64,000 bases of DNA from Calothrix sp. PCC 7103 (GTDB taxonomy: Bacteria; Cyanobacteriota; Cyanobacteriia; Cyanobacteriales; Nostocaceae): assembly GCF_000331305.1 (NCBI RefSeq), contig NZ_KB217478.1:8566879-8630878 (forward strand), in the 5' to 3' direction. This document shows, one piece after another, positions 18,347 to 27,228 of the stretch; the stretch's first letter is position 1; every line of letters starts with the position of its first letter. A model generated the notes under the pieces. It was not told the DNA's origin. It saw only the letters and a list, made by a program, of their open reading frames with translations, and made no database searches. Made by a program: the position numbers and the translations under genes.

Positions 18347-18589
18347 ATGTCAAGTATCAATATCAGCGAATTAGTTATTAGCCACAACGCTAATACCAAG
18401 TCGTTTGAACGAGGTGAAGCTTGTTACCGTAGTGGTTTTGTTCAATCTGTTACGCAACGCGGAGACGACATTCAAGCCAAAGTTCAAGTAAGCGAGCAAA
18501 ACCCTTACCGCGTTACTATTGGATTTAATAGTGATGGAGACAATATTATAACGAGTTGTTCTCAGTTCATAGTCGCAAAAGCAAGTTGA
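18347..18589 (+). pseudogene. SWIM zinc-finger protein, truncated
   Basis: 80 residues. The N-terminal part (SFERGEACYRSGFVQSVTQRG, then NPYRVTIGFNSDGD) is typical of the region before a SWIM zinc finger. Where the finger CxC...CxH should follow, the sequence reads ITSCSQFIVAKAS and stops, so the second Cys, the spacer and the final Cys-x-His are gone, as if an internal deletion joined the first Cys to the end of the motif. Ribosome site and start are good, so a peptide may still be made, but zinc and DNA binding are unlikely. Confidence 0.65.
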
Positions 18590-18752
18590 TGGGGTTTTTG
18601 AAGCAAATGTGAGTTGTTACGTTATGTAAACTTATTTAGGTTATCGGAAATTTTGCATAAGACATCGCTGCTTCCTTCGTAAACAACTTGGTAGTTGTGG
18701 GGGATATTACCTAAAACTACCTTGAAGACGCTCGTGAGGAACGGAGGTTTCG

Positions 18753-19388
18753 ATGTGTGAATTACCTGAAGAAATGCGGCAGTTGGCAATGGAAGCGCAA
18801 AATAACCCTTCTAATAGTCTGGCTAGACGCAAAGCGCTAAATAGTTTGGTTAAATTAATTCAAGGTTCTGGGCTGTTGAGTAGCCAACAAAGTTGGTTGC
18901 AGTTGCCAAACTTTGAGGAGATATATCAAGAGGCAGTTAATGATGCTTTAGTAAAGTTTTGTAAAGATATAGATAAATATAGTCCTCAATATCCTGTGAT
19001 GGCATGGGTAAATCATATATTTAGGTGGTGCTTTTTAGATGCGGTGAGTAGATATCGCGAACGTACACCAATATGTTCTTTTGATGAGGAAGCAGCAGAA
19101 GAGAGGTTATTTAAAGATTTACTCGAAGGTGAGGGGCAAAGTAAAGAAGATATTAACTTATTTCGAGATTTTATTGAAAGTGACCCAGAAGGTATTTTGC
19201 GAGACTTACATCTTAGAAGAGATAGAAATACCAATTTACAAAGAATTTTGATATTTCTTTGTGAGGGAAGAGAGTGGAGAGATATATCTATAAAATCTGG
19301 TCATCCTATTCCTACACTTTCAAGTTTTTATCAAAGAAGCATTAAAAAGCGTAATGTCGTTGAGTATTGTCGTAAATATTTACAGTAA
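18753..19388 (+). CDS. Sigma-70-like protein of a DUF1822/CHAT gene set
   Basis: 211 residues with a strong ribosome site (GGAGG). Seen: a sigma region 2-like segment (EEIYQEAVNDALVKFCKDID, then MAWVNHIFRWCFLDAVSRYR, about 50-110) and a C-terminal helical part (ILIFLCEGREWRDISIKSGH) that could act as region 4. Group IV-like sigma proteins of this kind precede DUF1822 and CHAT/TPR or CHAT/WD40 genes in many cyanobacteria, as I recall. It is followed after 42 bases by the DUF1822 gene. It may be a sigma factor or an adapted DNA-binding protein of a conflict system. Confidence 0.7.
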   Translation: MCELPEEMRQLAMEAQNNPSNSLARRKALNSLVKLIQGSGLLSSQQSWLQLPNFEEIYQEAVNDALVKFCKDIDKYSPQYPVMAWVNHIFRWCFLDAVSRYRERTPICSFDEEAAEERLFKDLLEGEGQSKEDINLFRDFIESDPEGILRDLHLRRDRNTNLQRILIFLCEGREWRDISIKSGHPIPTLSSFYQRSIKKRNVVEYCRKYLQ

Positions 19389-19430
19389 ACCGTATTCAGC
19401 AATTAAATCAGCACAAACAGGGAATTCATT

Positions 19431-20345
19431 ATGAACATAAGTACTCAACAAGATAGTTTTAAAGTCTTTTTATCTTATTCAGCACATGATGTTGCTAAAA
19501 AGCAAAGTCAAGGTATATCTAGTGCTGAAGCAACGAAAAAAGTTTACCTTAACTCTCTAGCTACCTATGCAGTAGAGTATTATCTTAATTGTATGAGCTT
19601 TGAAACTGTTAATGATAAAGATATTCATCAAAATCCTTGGATGCAAAGTTTCATTAATGCGGCAGATGTTGAAGTTAAGAATATTGGTAAGCTTGAATGT
19701 TTTCCTGTCTCTCAAAATACTAAGCATTGTCAAATTCCACAGGAAGTTGCTTCTGACCGTATAGCATATATATTCGTGCAAATAAATTTATCTTTAGACG
19801 AAGCGCATATTATTGGATTTACACCTAATGTCAGTGTTCAATCGGCGCCTATTATTGTATTAAATCAATTACAATCAGTAGATAACTTACTAGAATATTT
19901 AACTCAGAAAGAACAAGCAGCGATTGTAAACATTAGTCAATGGATACAAGGATTGATTACAGAAGGTTGGCAAAATCTGGAAAATATATTAAATCCACAG
20001 CAGTTAGTTTTCGTGAGGAATAGCAGATTCAACATTACGCAAGCAAAAAAGATTAATTTGGGTTTACAACTAGATAGTACACCTATTGCGTTAGTTGCAC
20101 GAGTTGCTTCAGAAAATGAAGACACAATTAACATGACAATTCAAGCTTGTCCTTTAGAAAGTACATATTTACCTCAAGGATTAGAGTTAATTGTCAATGA
20201 TGAAAATGGAGAAAGCGTTTTAAATGCAACTTCTAGAGAACATGATAACTGGGTTGAAGTTACACTGAGTGCCCAAGTCGGTGAAAAATTTAGTGTTGAT
20301 ATTTGTTTGGGAGAGTCAAAAGTCACACAAGAATTTGTTGTGTAA
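19431..20345 (+). CDS. DUF1822 family protein
   Basis: 304 residues. Seen: the N-terminal YLNSLATYAVEYYLNCMSFET, a middle segment PQEVASDRIAYIFVQINLSL and a C-terminal beta-rich part (PLESTYLPQGLELIVNDENG, then SVDICLGESKVTQEFVV), the usual signs of DUF1822, a cyanobacterium-specific family with no known biochemical role. In its usual context it links a sigma-like gene to a CHAT effector gene, as here. It seems complete and intact, although its partner effector is broken. Confidence 0.75.
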   Translation: MNISTQQDSFKVFLSYSAHDVAKKQSQGISSAEATKKVYLNSLATYAVEYYLNCMSFETVNDKDIHQNPWMQSFINAADVEVKNIGKLECFPVSQNTKHCQIPQEVASDRIAYIFVQINLSLDEAHIIGFTPNVSVQSAPIIVLNQLQSVDNLLEYLTQKEQAAIVNISQWIQGLITEGWQNLENILNPQQLVFVRNSRFNITQAKKINLGLQLDSTPIALVARVASENEDTINMTIQACPLESTYLPQGLELIVNDENGESVLNATSREHDNWVEVTLSAQVGEKFSVDICLGESKVTQEFVV

Positions 20346-20357
20346 TCACGTGTAAAT

Positions 20358-20385
20358 GTAGAGACGTGACATGTCACGTCTCCAC
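20358..20385. repeat. GTAGAGACG-type palindrome
   Basis: Arms GTAGAGACGTGAC and GTCACGTCTCCAC around AT, one mismatch. Same family as 6117, 14268 and 40202. It lies just after the DUF1822 stop codon and could serve as a transcript hairpin. Confidence 0.7.
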
Positions 20386-20426
20386 AATATGTGAATTTTA
20401 ATAAATATTGAAATATTAAACCATTT

Positions 20427-22303
20427 ATGAAAAAACTAGTTGTGCTTAAATTTGACGGCGCCTTAAAATCGGGTTATCGAGTAAATTTAACAATTAGTAA
20501 CGCTGGTGAAACACCAAACTTAATTATCAGCGCAAAATTACCATCAGCACTCGCTGTTATCGAACATTCTCAATCTTGGTGTAATAATTATCGCAGCTTC
20601 TATGGACAATCTCGTATTCGACCTCTAGGTACAAAAAATGTAAATATTGAAGCTCTTAATCAAGACTTTGCTCAAAAATCACAAGAGTTAATTACAAGTT
20701 TAAATAACTGGTTAGCATCAAATTGTTTTATTAAAGTTAAAGATTGTTTAGAAAAATTCAATATAGAAGATGAAATTCGTGTAATTATTGCTACTAGTTG
20801 TCAAAAATTGCGTAAATTGCCTTGGCATTTATGGGATGTCTTACAAAAATATCCTTATGTTGAAGTTGCTTTAAGCGCACCTGATGCTGAACGTGGAGAG
20901 CGTATTTATCGAGACAATGCTAGAATTTTAGTTGTTCTTGGTGATAGTACAGATATAAATGTTGAAGCTGATAGACAACTTCTTCAAGAATATTGTAAAA
21001 ACGGTGAGATAGTTTTACTTAAAGAACCATCGCGCGAAATCTTAATTAACCATCTACGTGATAATGCTGGATGGGACATGTTATTTTTTTCAGGACATTC
21101 TCAAACTGAAGGAACTCAGGGACGTATATTCCTGAACAAACATGATAGTTTGACTATGGTAGAATTAAGAGGCGCCATGCAAGTTGCCATCAACAAGCGA
21201 TTGCAAATAGCATTTTTTAATTCCTGTGATGGTTTAGGCATTGCTTTAGAATTGGAACAACTAAATATACCCCAAGTTATTGTAATGCGGGAACCTGTGC
21301 CAGATAAAGTAGCACAGGAATTTTTAAAGTATTTTTTACATGAATTTACTGGTGGTCAGTCGTTATATATATCTATTAGAAAAGCGCGTGAATTTTTGCG
21401 TAATAACTATGATGTAACATTCCCCTGTGTTAGTTGGCTACCTGTAATTATCCAAAATCAATTAGAAACACCACCTACTTGGCAAAGTTTAGGAATAATT
21501 TCTTTATGTCCTTACCGAGGTTTAGAAATATTTCGAGAACAAGACGCAGAATTTTTCTTTGGACGAGAAGCTTTTGTTCAGTATTTGCTGGCAGATGTTA
21601 ATCGTAAACCTTTTGTTGCTGTAGTCGGCGCCTCTGGTAGTGGAAAATCTTCTGTTGTGTTTGCTGGTCTAATTCCCAAACTACATCAAGATAACACACA
21701 ATGGCAAATAATTTCATTTCGTCCCGGAAATAAGCCATTGGAGTCATTAGCTGTGGCTTTAGAGCAGAGTCACAATAAGACTTTACTTATTATTGACCAA
21801 TTTGAAGAAATATTCACGCTTTGCTCAAATGTCGAAGAACGTAAAATGTTTATCGATAAGTTGCTGCAAAAAGTAAATAATTCATCTACATTTACTTTAT
21901 TAATTACTTTAAGGGCAGATTTTTTAGGTAAAGCGATATCTTACGAACCTTTGGGTAAAGCTTTGCAAAAATATCCTCCTCGTTTACTGGTGAAGAACTT
22001 AAAACTTTTAAAGGACATACTGAGGCAGTTTTCGGCGCCAGTTTTAGTGCGGATGGCAAAATGCTTGCATCAGTATCTGAAGATAAAACTGTTAAACTCT
22101 GGGACATCAATACCGGTACTGAAATTAAAACTCTCAAAGGTCATAAAGGTGCAGTTATTGGCGCCCGCTTTAGTACAGATGGTCAAACTCTTTTTTCTGT
22201 GTCGAAAGATAATACCGTAATTTCGTGGGATCTCAATTTAGATTATTTATTAGAACGGGGATGTCGCTTAGTAAAGTGTAGCTTTGGTGAAACCCAACAT
22301 TAA
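20427..22303 (+). pseudogene. CHAT-STAND-WD40 effector with internal deletion and frameshift
   Basis: The first frame encodes a CHAT caspase-like protease (about 180-375; His224 in FFSGHSQTE and Cys267 in FFNSCDGLG) and the start of an nSTAND NTPase (SLCPYRGLEIFREQDAEFFF, Walker A GASGSGKSS from 401, Walker B LLIIDQFEEIF). At about residue 520 (near 21985) the STAND domain stops abruptly. The DNA then encodes WD40 repeats in another frame (ELKTFKGHTEAVFGASFSAD, TVKLWDINTGTEIKTLKGHK) to a stop at 22303. A deletion thus removed the rest of STAND and most of the propeller. The predicted 597-residue product ends in frameshifted residues. Intact relatives are thought to be NTP-controlled proteases of immunity or programmed cell death; this copy should lack control and sensing parts. 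Confidence 0.85.
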
Positions 22304-22513
22304 AAAAGAATTTACTAGTTGCATAAAAACACTCAACTAACAGCGTATTTATAATTGAAGGTTGCAAATGACACCGTTACACATATCAGTGTCTTCCAAC
22401 AGCCTAAATATTTCTCATGTTTATGTAACATAAATCTTCGCTTGCAAAGATGTAATTTCTTCATCTTTATAAGGTGTTTTGCATGTTTTTACAACCTTAA
22501 ATAATTTACCACT
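22304..22513. other. Intergenic region
   Basis: About 210 bases. No gene or clear repeat was recognised; it probably carries the promoter of the small exported protein. Confidence 0.4.
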
Positions 22514-22750
22514 ATGAACCTGAAAGCGACATTACTCGGTGCCCTTCTTATTGGCACCACTATCTCTGCTGTCATTGTAGCGGTGCCTACATATGCAAAC
22601 ATGAGTACTACAGATTTGATTGAAACTTCAAAGTCACAAAAACTTTGGCAAATCTTTACTTCTGGAAAATGCCCTACTACTCGTCAACCACGTAAACGAA
22701 CTAATATATCGAGAGCAAGAAATAATTCCTGTCCCCAAATTTCACGATAG
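22514..22750 (+). CDS. Small exported protein
   Basis: 78 residues. A good signal peptide (MNLKATLLGALLIGTTISAV, cleavage likely after PTYA at about 28) is followed by a short polar, basic, Cys-containing tail (SGKCPTTRQPRKRT). No family recognised and no clear ribosome site. An overlapping 134-residue frame lacks a signal peptide and is less convincing. Function unknown. Confidence 0.45.
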   Translation: MNLKATLLGALLIGTTISAVIVAVPTYANMSTTDLIETSKSQKLWQIFTSGKCPTTRQPRKRTNISRARNNSCPQISR

Positions 22751-22945
22751 TTTTACCAAAATATTGAGTCCGGGGAAGTTAAACCATCTCCACCCAGACT
22801 TATATATAACTATTCAGCTAGAATTAATTCTTTTGGGGTTTTACACTCCTGTGTTATTTATAAGGTTTTCCTTTTCAAACCTCTTCCTAATTTACTCTGC
22901 CTTTTCTATATATATGGAATCAAATGCACTCGCTTGTCTAGTAAA

Positions 22946-23113
22946 TCATGCTTGCTTGAGAAGTTGCTTAACTAAGTTATCTTTTACCATCATTTGGCGT
23001 AACACTTCCATCAAAAACTCTTGAGCTTCTTGCTGTGAGAGTGTTTGAACCTGGTCTTTCAGCGTTTGTAAGCGAAATTGTTGCTCTAAGGTCAATTCAT
23101 TGGGGAAGTTCAT
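22946..23113 (-). CDS. nblA: NblA family phycobilisome degradation protein
   Basis: 55 residues starting MNFPNELTLEQQFRLQTLKD and containing QQEAQEFLMEVLRQMMVKDN, the typical NblA/Ycf18 helical hairpin with its LTLEQQF and QAQ-E-L motifs. Start supported by TAGGAGTG before the ATG. NblA binds phycobiliproteins and the ClpC chaperone and starts phycobilisome breakdown under nitrogen or other starvation. The neighbours are phycobilisome genes, on the other strand. The promoter region has GTA-N9-TAC (about 23150-23165), one base longer than the NtcA consensus, so NtcA control is only a possibility. Confidence 0.92.
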   Translation of the reverse strand: MNFPNELTLEQQFRLQTLKDQVQTLSQQEAQEFLMEVLRQMMVKDNLVKQLLKQA

Positions 23114-23460
23114 TTATTCACTCCTAGTAAATGACTAAATCGCTCGTATGTAGTAATAATGTACTTACTACTATTGCTTCTTTTAGCTTAACTCAGTTTA
23201 ACATCGACCAGTAGTTTTGTCTACTTTGTCAAGCGTTAACTAATTAAGGTAAAGAAAGTTTACAATTGAGCGACGATGTAACAGGTCAGTAAGAAACAGG
23301 CGCCGCTTGCAGCAATCAACACTTTAGCTGGTGGGGTAATCAACCAAGGACAGGAGTTGAAAGCTGATTGTAAACAGCTGTAATGTTAAGTAATAAGGTT
23401 AAGAACAAATAAAAGTTAACACATCAGTCTCAAGAATTAGAGATAGGAGTCAAAAGTTAG
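23114..23460. promoter_or_regulatory. Divergent nblA / cpcS promoter region
   Basis: About 345 bases between the oppositely oriented nblA and cpcS-like genes. It should hold both promoters. A minus-strand TTGACA lies near 23228. No RNA gene was recognised; one GGCGCC lies in the middle. Confidence 0.5.
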
Positions 23461-24051
23461 ATGGATGCATTAGAGTTTTTCCGGTCAAGTGCTGGCAAGT
23501 GGAAATCTTCGCGGGTAACACATCACCTTGCGTTTAAGCGTTCAGAGACAGGGGAATCTGAAATTTTAGTGGAAACGTTGGAAGCAGACGACCCTGAAAT
23601 TATTGAGTTGTGCAAAATGCACGATATTGACCCCAATTTATCTATTGGTGGTTCGCGTGTGCGTTGGTTAGGCACAATGGCATGGGATAGAGAAGGTGAA
23701 GAAAACCACGAAGGTAAAACAGTATTTGCAATTGTGCCAGATGCAGATAATCCCCGCAAGGGTAGATTGCTGCGTGAGCGTGGTTATGCAGAAATTATGC
23801 CTGTGGTCGGTCAGTTCCATATGGATGAAGAAGACGGTTTGGTATTAACTACCGATTATGAGACCATGAGTTCCATAGAACGGTTCTGGTTCTCAGGTGG
23901 TAATATGCGAATGCGTACTAGTACTGTAAAACGTTTTGGTGGTTTTAGTACTGCTTCGTATTGCGTTGAAAGTCGTATTGATGCTGAGGGTAAAATATCT
24001 ACATTAGAAGGAAATACGGCGCCACAATTTGCTTCAGTATTAGGTTGGTAA
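23461..24051 (+). CDS. cpcS: Phycobiliprotein bilin lyase, CpcS/CpeS family
   Basis: 196 residues starting MDALEFFRSSAGKWKSSRVT, with VRWLGTMAWDREGE, FHMDEEDGLVLTTDYE, SSIERFWFSGGNMRMRTSTV and the C-terminal FASVLGW. This is the CpcS/CpeS lipocalin-fold family. These lyases attach phycocyanobilin to a cysteine (usually Cys84) of phycobiliprotein subunits. Length and motifs fit an intact enzyme. It is the first of a rightward group with cpcL and cpcG. Confidence 0.92.
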   Translation: MDALEFFRSSAGKWKSSRVTHHLAFKRSETGESEILVETLEADDPEIIELCKMHDIDPNLSIGGSRVRWLGTMAWDREGEENHEGKTVFAIVPDADNPRKGRLLRERGYAEIMPVVGQFHMDEEDGLVLTTDYETMSSIERFWFSGGNMRMRTSTVKRFGGFSTASYCVESRIDAEGKISTLEGNTAPQFASVLGW

Positions 24052-24057
24052 AGTGTA

Positions 24058-24084
24058 AAGGGGAAAGTTTTTTATTTTCCCCTT
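24058..24084 (+). terminator. Hairpin after cpcS
   Basis: Stem AAGGGGAAA with TTTCCCCTT around a loop of 9 bases (24067-24075), directly after the cpcS stop. No clean T run follows, so it may be an attenuator or an RNA-stabilising hairpin rather than a strict terminator. Confidence 0.55.
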
Positions 24085-24096
24085 CTCATTGGCATA

Positions 24097-24657
24097 ATGA
24101 TTAATTCTCGTTCAAGTGATACTTACATTCGTGGTTTTGAGTACCTGCAAATGGTGCGAGGTTTTGCGCTGGAGTCGCGAATGGTTGATGTAATGGAAAA
24201 CTTGCGCGATAGTACTATAATTTGTAATTGGATTGGTCAAAATATCGACTCAGTTAATGCTCAATTAAGTAGTTATTTACAAGCTTGTCACGAATGTTTT
24301 TATCCTGAAGAACGTCGTAATATTCAAATTTTTGCAGTTCCTTTAGCGCAGTCTTTGGGTATAGATGGAATGTGTAATATTTGGATGGCGCCTATAACTA
24401 TTTTAATTGATGTTGGTAGAATGGCGCCGGAAGATTGGTTGGGTGTTGTGACACATGAATATGCTCATGCACATGTAGCAAGTGTTGGACACAATCAGGA
24501 ATTTGCAAATGTTTTATTTCATTTGTGTTTAGGGTTAGGGTTTCCTTTACCTACATGGGAAACGGAAACGATAGAGAAAAAGTTACGAAGTTGGCCTTAC
24601 TGTCAGTCGATGGCTGACCCGTTAGCATTTTGGCGTGGTGAAATTGTTATTGATTAA
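24097..24657 (+). CDS. Putative zinc metallopeptidase-like protein
   Basis: 186 residues, 45 bases after cpcS and before cpcL. The motif VVTHEYAHAHVASVGHNQEF is HExxH followed by a further His in GHN, as in SprT/MPN-like or gluzincin-type zinc sites. No signal peptide or membrane segment. N-terminal part SDTYIRGFEYLQMVRGFALE is helical. The family is cyanobacterial as far as I can tell and has no assigned role; the place between phycobilisome genes suggests a link to phycobilisome assembly or turnover, which is inference only. Confidence 0.6.
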   Translation: MINSRSSDTYIRGFEYLQMVRGFALESRMVDVMENLRDSTIICNWIGQNIDSVNAQLSSYLQACHECFYPEERRNIQIFAVPLAQSLGIDGMCNIWMAPITILIDVGRMAPEDWLGVVTHEYAHAHVASVGHNQEFANVLFHLCLGLGFPLPTWETETIEKKLRSWPYCQSMADPLAFWRGEIVID

Positions 24658-24719
24658 CAGCAAATAGTAATTATGTTGGTGTTAAGTGAATAATGAGCGC
24701 TACATGGAGAATGTTTTAC

Positions 24720-25454
24720 ATGTCACTTCCATTATTGACTTATTCACCCTCTTCACAAAATCAGCGTGTGTCTGGGTATGAAATTCCTGGTGATGAACAG
24801 CCAAGAATTTTTACAACCGATAACTTACTGACAGCATCTGATATGGATACGTTGATATTAGCAGCGTATCGGCAGATATTTAACGAGCAGCAAATGCTTG
24901 CTTATAACCGTCAAACGTTTTTAGAATCACAACTTAAAGCTGGTCAAATTACTGTCAGAGACTTTATACGGGGACTTGCGATATCTGATACTTTTAAAAG
25001 ACGTAATTACGATAGCAACAGTAATTATCGTTTTGTACAAATGTGTATCCAGCGCATTCTGGGACGCGAAGTTTACAATGAACGCGAAAAATTAGCATGG
25101 TCAACTGTGCTAGCAACCAAAGGTCTTAAAGGTTTTATCGATGATTTGCTATCGAGTGAAGAGTATTTAACCAACTTCGGTTATAATATTGTGCCATTTC
25201 AACGGCGCCGGATTTTACCGCAGCACAGTAGTGGTGAACTTCCATTCGCGCGTATGGCTCGCTATGATAAGCATTATCGAGATACGCAACCGAGCGGGCA
25301 TATTTACCGATTCTACGATACGGTTAAGCCGTTTAATTTGGCGACCTTCTTGCGGGAAGCAGATTTTAAAGCGGTAGGTGGTGTTTTAGCAATTTTCGTA
25401 GCGGTTATTGTGCTTACGTTGTTGATTGGGTATGGATTAGACCCTGTGCGGTAG
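24720..25454 (+). CDS. cpcL: Membrane-anchored phycobilisome linker CpcL (CpcG2 type)
   Basis: 244 residues from the ATG at 24720 ([20 protein letters not shown]), which has GGAG upstream; the frame also opens at 24693 but the conserved start is 24720. Seen: a Pfam00427-type rod linker domain (about 15-180) and a C-terminal membrane helix ([19 protein letters not shown]). That helix distinguishes CpcL from CpcG: CpcL makes rod-only phycobilisomes bound to the thylakoid and delivers energy mainly to photosystem I and PSI-NDH-1 complexes. It lies before the paralogue cpcG on the same strand. Confidence 0.93.
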   Translation: MSLPLLTYSPSSQNQRVSGYEIPGDEQPRIFTTDNLLTASDMDTLILAAYRQIFNEQQMLAYNRQTFLESQLKAGQITVRDFIRGLAISDTFKRRNYDSNSNYRFVQMCIQRILGREVYNEREKLAWSTVLATKGLKGFIDDLLSSEEYLTNFGYNIVPFQRRRILPQHSSGELPFARMARYDKHYRDTQPSGHIYRFYDTVKPFNLATFLREADFKAVGGVLAIFVAVIVLTLLIGYGLDPVR

Positions 25455-25495
25455 TTTTGTTTGTTGCGTACTAAGTACTTTGGTGCTTAAGAATA

Positions 25496-25511
25496 AAGCA
25501 CTGAAGTGCTT
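25496..25511 (+). terminator. Hairpin after cpcL
   Basis: Stem AAGCACT with AGTGCTT around GA, followed by ATTA. Short but perfect; a possible processing or termination hairpin between cpcL and cpcG. Confidence 0.4.
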
Positions 25512-25664
25512 ATTACGAATGCACTCCTCCTCTCCTTCCACGAATGAACCTCTCCCCCGTGAAGTTTCGTTAATTTTTATATTAATTATGAGATGAAGCT
25601 ACACTTACTCCTTTAAGATATTTTTTGAACTTGTTAATTTTAGTTAACCTCACGGAGTGTAGTT

Positions 25665-26432
25665 GTGGCATTACCTCTACTAGATTACGCACCAAAGAGC
25701 CAAAACCAACGTGTTGAAGGCTACGAGGTAGGAAATGACGATAAGCCAAGAGTTTTCTCTACGGATAACTTATTGTCTTCGAACGACATGGATAATCTGA
25801 TTGAGGCTGCGTATCGTCAGATGTATTTCCACGCATTTGCCGCTGACCGCGAAAGATACCTCGAATCTCAACTCCGCAACGGGCAAATTACCGTGCGCGA
25901 CTTTATTCGTGGATTAGTACTTTCAGATAGATATAGAAGAAGTTTCTACGACCTCAACAGCAATTACCGCTTTGTTGAACAAACTGTACAACGTGTACTT
26001 GGACGCGATGTATATAGCGAGCGCGAAAAAATTGCTTGGTCAATTGTAGTTGCAACCAAAGGTATTCGCGGTTTTGTTGACCAACTGCTCGATAGCGAAG
26101 AATATTTAGATAACTTTGGCTATTCAACAGTTCCTTACCAACGTCGTCGTAACTTACCTGGACGTGCAGAAGGTGAACTACCTTTCAACATCAAGTCCCC
26201 ACGTTACGAAGACTACACCCGTGCTAAACTTGGTTTCCCTCAAATTATCTGGCAAACCGAAGTACGTCGCTATGTACCTCAAGAGAAGAAGGCAAAAGCT
26301 GGAGACCCAGCAAACTTCTTAGCTATGGCACAAAGCTACGGTCAAATTGGCAACAACCCACAACGCTTGTCACCTTTCAACGTTGACATTAACAAAGATG
26401 TTCCTTATCGTCAAAAAGCTGGCATAAGATAA
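25665..26432 (+). CDS. cpcG: Phycobilisome rod-core linker CpcG
   Basis: 255 residues, GTG start (CACGGAG lies upstream as ribosome site). Seen: the rod linker domain (about 10-175; SLPLL-like start [60 protein letters not shown]) and a soluble C-terminal part ([17 protein letters not shown]) instead of a membrane helix. CpcG anchors phycocyanin rods to the allophycocyanin core of the hemidiscoidal phycobilisome. It is close in sequence to the upstream CpcL; the pair probably arose by duplication. Intact. Confidence 0.95.
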   Translation: MALPLLDYAPKSQNQRVEGYEVGNDDKPRVFSTDNLLSSNDMDNLIEAAYRQMYFHAFAADRERYLESQLRNGQITVRDFIRGLVLSDRYRRSFYDLNSNYRFVEQTVQRVLGRDVYSEREKIAWSIVVATKGIRGFVDQLLDSEEYLDNFGYSTVPYQRRRNLPGRAEGELPFNIKSPRYEDYTRAKLGFPQIIWQTEVRRYVPQEKKAKAGDPANFLAMAQSYGQIGNNPQRLSPFNVDINKDVPYRQKAGIR

Positions 26433-26775
26433 CATACGCGCGTTAAATAACATTTAATATCTCACAATTGGTCATTAGTCATTAGTCAAGAATCAAGAGT
26501 TAAGAGTTGTATTTTAACTTTCAGCTTTCGGTTTAGGGCTTATAAGACTAATGACCTTGGTTTTTTTAGCAAACCAGGGTATCTAAGTCTAAAGGTATAA
26601 ACCAATTAATTAACAGAAGACTAATATTTTTAGCAACCAAAAATCATTGCCTGGGATGTTACAAAAAATTTACCTTTATAGTATTTTCAAAAATAGCAAG
26701 TATGATGGTTATTCTTATGTGCCAATTTTCACAAATAAGTTTGTTATATTTATAATAAGTGGCTAACTTTAACTT
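26433..26775. other. Intergenic region after cpcG
   Basis: About 340 bases with GTCATTAGTCATTAGTCA and related simple repeats common in Nostocales intergenic DNA, and an imperfect hairpin (CCTTGGTTTTTTTAGC then AAACCAGGG, 26553-26578) that may end the cpcG transcript. No gene seen. Confidence 0.5.
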
Positions 26776-27048
26776 ATGAAACTAGAATATGCTTGTATTC
26801 TTAACCAACGTTGCATTTTGATGGTGCGTGCGGAGGCAGAAGCTTTTGCACATCCTCCAGATTTAGGTGAGGAAGTATACACTGCTTGGGTAGAAACAAT
26901 GGATGTTGCCAACCCTAACGATGTCAATTTGCACGATTGGATTGATGTATTAACTGTCAAATATCAAGCAAGTGAAGTTACTGTGCGTGCGTTATTTGAG
27001 GCAATTAGATTAATTATTATCCGGTACGATGAGCTTATTAATATTTAA
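26776..27048 (+). CDS. Small hypothetical protein
   Basis: 90 residues starting MKLEYACILNQRCILMVRAE, with DLGEEVYTAWVETMDVANPN and DVLTVKYQASEVTVRALFEA. Acidic, soluble, probably mixed alpha/beta; no motif recognised and no strong ribosome site. Composition and codon use look like real coding sequence, and nothing competes for the space. Function unknown. Confidence 0.5.
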   Translation: MKLEYACILNQRCILMVRAEAEAFAHPPDLGEEVYTAWVETMDVANPNDVNLHDWIDVLTVKYQASEVTVRALFEAIRLIIIRYDELINI

Positions 27049-27141
27049 TTTATTAGGTTAACCCTCCCTTAAGCAGTTCAGAAAAAACTTGACTTATAGC
27101 TGCGTTTAGAATTCCTGCAAAATCTGTAATACCATCAAACA

Positions 27142-27168
27142 ATAAAAATGTGCCCTGTTACGGGCACA
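27142..27168 (-). terminator. Rho-independent terminator of the leftward gene 27229-28392
   Basis: On the minus strand a stem TGTGCCC/GGGCACA with a 6-base loop is followed by TTTTTATT. Good intrinsic terminator about 60 bases after the stop codon. Confidence 0.8.
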
Positions 27169-27228
27169 GTAGTACTAATGTTGCTTACAGTATAGCAGGT
27201 TATTTTAACTGCGGATGATTTTTTTAAA

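Noticed and set aside
22620..23024. 134-codon plus-strand frame
   Set aside because: It overlaps the signal-peptide gene and the 3' half of nblA on the other strand, has odd composition and no recognisable domain.
23130..23175. NtcA site upstream of nblA
   Set aside because: The best match has nine instead of eight bases between GTA and TAC, so it was not listed as a site.
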